Source of the DNA: Defluviitaleaceae bacterium
GTDB lineage: Bacteria > Bacillota > Clostridia > Lachnospirales > WQUN01
Length of the DNA stretch: 64,000 nucleotides
Reading direction: 5' to 3'
Assembly (NCBI GenBank): GCA_009780585.1
Contig: WQZS01000004.1
Coordinates: forward strand, 62,001 to 126,000
A model generated the notes under the pieces. That model was given only the letters and a program-made list of their open reading frames with translations, was not told where the DNA came from and did no database searches. Below are positions 60,435 to 64,000 of the stretch, one piece after another (positions within the stretch are counted from its first letter, which is position 1; every line of letters starts with the position of its first letter). A program made the position numbers and the translations under genes.

Positions 60435-61847
60435 TCATCGCGCAAAAAAATCATCCAGCCATTCCGCCCGTTGGTACAGCCAACTCATTAAAAATTGGAT
60501 TTGCTCCTTTGCCGTATGGATTTCCCGTATTGGGGGCGGGATCATAACCAGCCAAGGCGGTTCGCTTCCGATGCCGTTAAAAACATCGAAGATGTGCGTA
60601 TGCCTTTCGAAATTGCGGTCGAAGGCTTCTTCGTAGTTGTCCGACAGATACTGTACATACAATAACATATGCGGGATTTGCGCAAGGTTGATTTCTCGCC
60701 AGCGCTCGGCGGTCAGCGCGAAGAATTCCGGCGTATCCAGCAAATCGACGAACCACGAATTACGGTACGCGGCGAAGATATATTCGGGCGTAAACCACGC
60801 GACCATATTCCCCGCCGAACGGTCGAAATCCCACACCGGGCCGAAATAGATCCGCCGCGCGTCCCCTTGCCCGCGTATCTGCAAGAAGATACTGCGGTCG
60901 CCCACATCCAAATTCTTAAAAAGCTCCTGTACGAGGTAAAAGTCGATCAGCGACGGGATATCCACGAGGGCTTCCAGCGCAGCGAAGTCCCTAGTTTTTA
61001 TCGCGTCGTCCACCCGTTCCAAATAATCCTTCAGATACGCCATGTGGTTATCGCGGTCACGGCGGTGCGGGTGGCGCACATCAATGACCCAGCCGTTGAC
61101 GAATACGAAGTCCACGCCTTCCGTTTCCCCTTGGGACAGCCGTCTGTCCCGCGACGGCGCGGAGCCGTCGATTTCGAACAGGAAGTCACCGTCCGCGCGG
61201 CCTTCTTCGGTGTTGCGTTCGTCGGCGAGCTGGTAGATGCCTTTGTAATCACCGTTGATATATACATGCACCAGCCGCGAAAAAGGCGACCACGGCATCC
61301 CTTCCAGCATACCCGCCAGGTAGAACGCGATGTGGGTACGTATCAAGGAAGCGTCGAATAAATTGGCGATCAAAACCCAATCGCGTGCGGCGTTGGGGGA
61401 ATCCAAAAACGTTCGCGGCTCCGTAAAGCGGATACGCAAGGGCCTCTTTTCCTGCCCGGCCGCCCAGGTGGAATTGCCGCGCCCGCGTATTCGGACAGCC
61501 GTTTCGTCCATCAGGAAAGGTTCGGACGTACCCGTTACGCGCAAGGTGCCGTCGTGCCAAAAATTACGCTCCACGGCGAAGGGATCGTACGCGCTGTGCA
61601 AATGAAGGGACGGGAAATCGAACACGCCTTCGGGCATAAGCGTAACGGGGAGGTTGGGGGGATCGGATTGGCCGGGGGGCGGGGTGATGTCAGGGAGGGA
61701 GCTAATAAGGATCGGCGGGGTAGGCGGCGGGATCTCCGGCGGAAGCGGGCGGTTCCTGCGTTCATGCAATAAATAGAGGGCAAACAAGGAAAGGACGACC
61801 GCAAGCAATATCCATGCGGCAATAATCAACTTTTTCATTTTCGTCAT
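60435..61847 (-). CDS. CotH-kinase family surface protein
   Basis: This encodes 470 residues. One N-terminal membrane anchor (KLIIAAWILLAVVLSLFALY) and a Pro-rich linker (about 32-65) precede a CotH kinase domain with RIRGRGNSTW, KRPLRIRF, DWVLIANLFDASLIRTHIAF, YINGDYKGIYQL and FGPVWDFDRSAGN. CotH proteins are kinase-like and phosphorylate proteins of the spore coat or, in cellulosome bacteria, surface proteins. The membrane anchor places this one outside the cell. Its ATG overlaps the stop of the GT4-CsaB gene by four bases, tying it to cell-wall polymer synthesis rather than to known spore genes. Confidence 0.9.
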   Translation of the reverse strand: MTKMKKLIIAAWILLAVVLSLFALYLLHERRNRPLPPEIPPPTPPILISSLPDITPPPGQSDPPNLPVTLMPEGVFDFPSLHLHSAYDPFAVERNFWHDGTLRVTGTSEPFLMDETAVRIRGRGNSTWAAGQEKRPLRIRFTEPRTFLDSPNAARDWVLIANLFDASLIRTHIAFYLAGMLEGMPWSPFSRLVHVYINGDYKGIYQLADERNTEEGRADGDFLFEIDGSAPSRDRRLSQGETEGVDFVFVNGWVIDVRHPHRRDRDNHMAYLKDYLERVDDAIKTRDFAALEALVDIPSLIDFYLVQELFKNLDVGDRSIFLQIRGQGDARRIYFGPVWDFDRSAGNMVAWFTPEYIFAAYRNSWFVDLLDTPEFFALTAERWREINLAQIPHMLLYVQYLSDNYEEAFDRNFERHTHIFDVFNGIGSEPPWLVMIPPPIREIHTAKEQIQFLMSWLYQRAEWLDDFFAR

Positions 61848-64000
61848 ATATCTTTACCTTCCAATAAACGGATGGCGGCTTTTGCGTCATGGTGGGATAA
61901 CATGCGCAGGCGATCGCGTTCGGTTGCGATCCTTGTGCGCGCGGCGGCGGGGTTTTGCATGATGCCGTCGATCATGCCTTTAAGCGCGGGCAAATCCAAA
62001 TCGGAGGTATCGACCTTCGTTACCTCGTTCATGTACGCGATAAAGTTCGCTACCTTGGGGTCGTACACCAAGCCGATGATGGGCAACCCCATCCCCGCCG
62101 CGTAAATCAGCGTATGCAGACGCATACACATGGCGAACTCGGCGCGCGATATGGCGGACATGATCTCGTCGTATCGGAAGACGCGGGGCAAGAGGACATA
62201 CGCGCCGTTGATTTTCCTCGCGAGTTCCTTTAACGTGTTTATATCCGGCGTTTCCATGGGGATAAGCAAGGGCGTTAATCCGTAGGCTTCCGCCGTGTAA
62301 TTAATCGCTTCGGCGATTTTATCTGTAAAGCCCGCCTCGTTATATTGCCACGGACGCAGGGACACAGCGAAGTACCCCGAATCCGCCAATTTTGGCATGT
62401 CCGTGGACGCGCCCGGGTCGGACACTTGCCCGTCGGGAACGCTCCCATCCTCTGAATACAAGGAAAAAACCGGATCAACGGTAACGGTGACGTTGGGGTT
62501 CCTCACCCCGATATCCTTTACGAAGGCATACGATTCCGGATCGCGCAGGGAAACATAATCGCAAATCTCCAGCGCACCCCTTGCCTTCGCGATATTGCGT
62601 TTTTTGATTATGGGCCCGATGCCGTTGCCGTAGAGCATTACGCGCAACCCCATGTATTTGGCCATGCGGATGAGGAAGGTGTAATAAACCAGCGAACGCG
62701 TTGATGTGATGTCCTGCATGTGGCTGCCGCCGCCGTAGACGATCAAGCGCGTGCGCTTCATATAGCGGTGTACGAGCGGGAAATTTAATCGGTTTATCGA
62801 AAATACGCCGTAGTCGCGCATCGTTTCCTGCGGGTTGCGGCTGAGGACAAGGATCGAAAGGTCCTCCCGTTCCCGCCGAAGGGACTTGATCACCGCGTCG
62901 AGCAGGGCGTTGTCGCCGGAATTGGTGTAGCCGTAATAACCCGAAAGCATGATATCGATTACGCGGTTCGCCTTTTTTTCGTTCGTGAGGACCGTGTTAT
63001 ATATTCCGATGGATTTGCGTTGCATTTTTTCCTTGGAAAAATTCGCGGTGGCATGGGCGCGGAGTTTTTTACCGTGTGCCGCGCCCAAAGCGGGGTCCTC
63101 GATGTAGCGGACGATTGCGGCGGCCAATGCCTTATAATCCCCCGCCGGTACGAGCGTCCCCGTTTCGCCGTCGATGATCAGCTCGCTTATTCCGCCGACA
63201 TTTGTGGAAACGGCAGGCTTTTCCATCAGCGCGCCCTCGTGCAGCATATAAGCGAAACTTTCCGACCGCGACGTACAAACATTGATATCGATAGCGTTGA
63301 TAAAGCTGAAAATATCATCAACGAAGCCCGTGAAGATGACGCGGTCGGCGATGCCCAGCGACTTCGCCAGCTTACGCAAGTTCGCTTCCTCGAAGCCCTC
63401 GCCCGCGATCAAAAACATCGTGTCATCGCGTTTTTTACATATTTCCGCGGCCGCGCGTAGGAAGATGTCGTGTCCCTTTACATAGTCCAAACGGCCGATG
63501 ATGCCGACCAAGACGTTGGATGATAACCTTGTGCCGCTAACCTCGGAGTCGTCGAAGCGGCGCAGGAATTCCCCTTTGGGTACGAATTCGAGCGCGCGTT
63601 CGGTTTCCACTGTGTTGTGCACCGAAAAAACGCGGTCCTTCGCGAATCCCCGATCGATCAGCATTTTTCGGAACGCGTCCGACACGCCGATATAATAGTC
63701 CATCGTGCGCAATGCGATCGCGTTAAGCAGCGTAAAGACCCATTTTTTATATAGCTTGTCGGTAAAGTCCAGCTTGTAATCACTGTGTACGGTGGTGACG
63801 ACCGGCACCTTCACAAAGAGCTTAAGCATCATGGAAATAAAATTGGCGCGCGCGCCGTGCGCGTGGATGATGTCGAAGCCGTTTTGACGGATATAACGCG
63901 ACAACCGCCCGATAATGCTTAAATCGTTGCGGAACCGTTGCTTGAATAAAACCGACTTGACGGGAAGCTCCTGAACCTCTTGATAAAAAACGCCCTCGGT
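61844..64000 (-). CDS. csaB: GT4 glycosyltransferase-CsaB pyruvyl transferase fusion (N-terminus beyond window)
   Basis: The frame is open to base 64000, giving 718 residues with the start missing. The first half is a GT4 glycosyltransferase: FDIIHAHGARANF, GIIGRLDYVKGHDIFLRAA, and the donor motif region SFAYMLHEGALMEKPAVSTN. The second half, from MLSGYYGYTNSGDNALLDAV, is a polysaccharide pyruvyl transferase of the CsaB type, with LIVYGGGSHMQD and MCMRLHTLIYAAGMG. CsaB adds ketal pyruvate to the secondary cell-wall polymer that binds SLH-domain proteins. Joining it to a glycosyltransferase suggests that one protein both extends and pyruvylates the polymer. The CotH-kinase gene follows with a four-base overlap. 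Confidence 0.92.
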   Translation of the reverse strand, partial: TEGVFYQEVQELPVKSVLFKQRFRNDLSIIGRLSRYIRQNGFDIIHAHGARANFISMMLKLFVKVPVVTTVHSDYKLDFTDKLYKKWVFTLLNAIALRTMDYYIGVSDAFRKMLIDRGFAKDRVFSVHNTVETERALEFVPKGEFLRRFDDSEVSGTRLSSNVLVGIIGRLDYVKGHDIFLRAAAEICKKRDDTMFLIAGEGFEEANLRKLAKSLGIADRVIFTGFVDDIFSFINAIDINVCTSRSESFAYMLHEGALMEKPAVSTNVGGISELIIDGETGTLVPAGDYKALAAAIVRYIEDPALGAAHGKKLRAHATANFSKEKMQRKSIGIYNTVLTNEKKANRVIDIMLSGYYGYTNSGDNALLDAVIKSLRREREDLSILVLSRNPQETMRDYGVFSINRLNFPLVHRYMKRTRLIVYGGGSHMQDITSTRSLVYYTFLIRMAKYMGLRVMLYGNGIGPIIKKRNIAKARGALEICDYVSLRDPESYAFVKDIGVRNPNVTVTVDPVFSLYSEDGSVPDGQVSDPGASTDMPKLADSGYFAVSLRPWQYNEAGFTDKIAEAINYTAEAYGLTPLLIPMETPDINTLKELARKINGAYVLLPRVFRYDEIMSAISRAEFAMCMRLHTLIYAAGMGLPIIGLVYDPKVANFIAYMNEVTKVDTSDLDLPALKGMIDGIMQNPAAARTRIATERDRLRMLSHHDAKAAIRLLEGKDI

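Overview
The window reads as a chromosomal segment of a fairly GC-rich, motile, Gram-positive (Firmicutes/Clostridia-type) bacterium. The evidence is the flgK-flgL-fliW-csrA order, a giant sortase-anchored surface protein, BMP-type and ECF-type transporters, a CsaB-type cell-wall pyruvyl transferase, the cysteine desulfurase-thiI pair and a DegV protein. No rRNA, tRNA, prophage or CRISPR array was found. Genus cannot be read from this stretch alone.

Layout. 1-5.4 kb: late flagellar genes, with the end of one flgK, a second flgK, an unusually long flgL, then fliW and csrA. 5.4-12.0 kb: two adjacent hybrid histidine kinases on the minus strand. 12.1-23.2 kb: one gene for a 3684-residue cell-wall protein built of about 17 pilin-type isopeptide repeats, with a long structured leader. 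23.6-27.1 kb: an SPFH membrane protein with a tiny ribbon-helix-helix partner, a DUF4143 ATPase, and two gene remnants meeting at a breakpoint. 27.1-30.5 kb: an autoregulated TetR/ABC-exporter operon. 30.5-35.5 kb: an accessory zone with few, partly AT-rich genes (histidine phosphatase, sigma/anti-sigma-like pair, VbhA-like antitoxin, Nudix) and several families of palindromic repeats. 35.5-42.3 kb: the ECF energizing module (EcfT plus a fused double EcfA), then prmA, rsmE, cysteine desulfurase and thiI. 42.4-50.5 kb: a BMP/nucleoside-type ABC importer followed directly by uxuA-uxuB, and a convergent RbsD/FucU gene. 50.6-54.2 kb: an ECF sigma factor with a small membrane protein, DegV, MalQ and a 33-residue holin-like toxin. 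54.2-60.4 kb: a GNAT-LigA fusion, a small DUF6514-like protein, a methyltransferase, a HAD phosphatase, an unknown protein and an ECF S-component. 60.4-64.0 kb: a CotH-kinase protein and a GT4-CsaB fusion running off the window.

How the genes connect. The S-component at 60 kb can use the EcfA/EcfT module at 36 kb. Cysteine desulfurase and ThiI together make 4-thiouridine in tRNA. FliW and CsrA form the usual flagellin feedback switch. The TetR gene sits over two inverted repeats at its own promoter.

Most unusual are the repeats. A ~180-bp palindromic element occurs three times, and the core of one copy is inverted inside the outer stem. A family of 27-bp palindromes (AACTT-N17-AAGTT) has stems that co-vary between copies and lies both between genes and in frame inside genes. 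A 12-bp palindrome GGGARCGYTCCC occurs seven times, always in coding DNA. LigA and UxuB carry further repeat or palindrome insertions that keep the reading frame.
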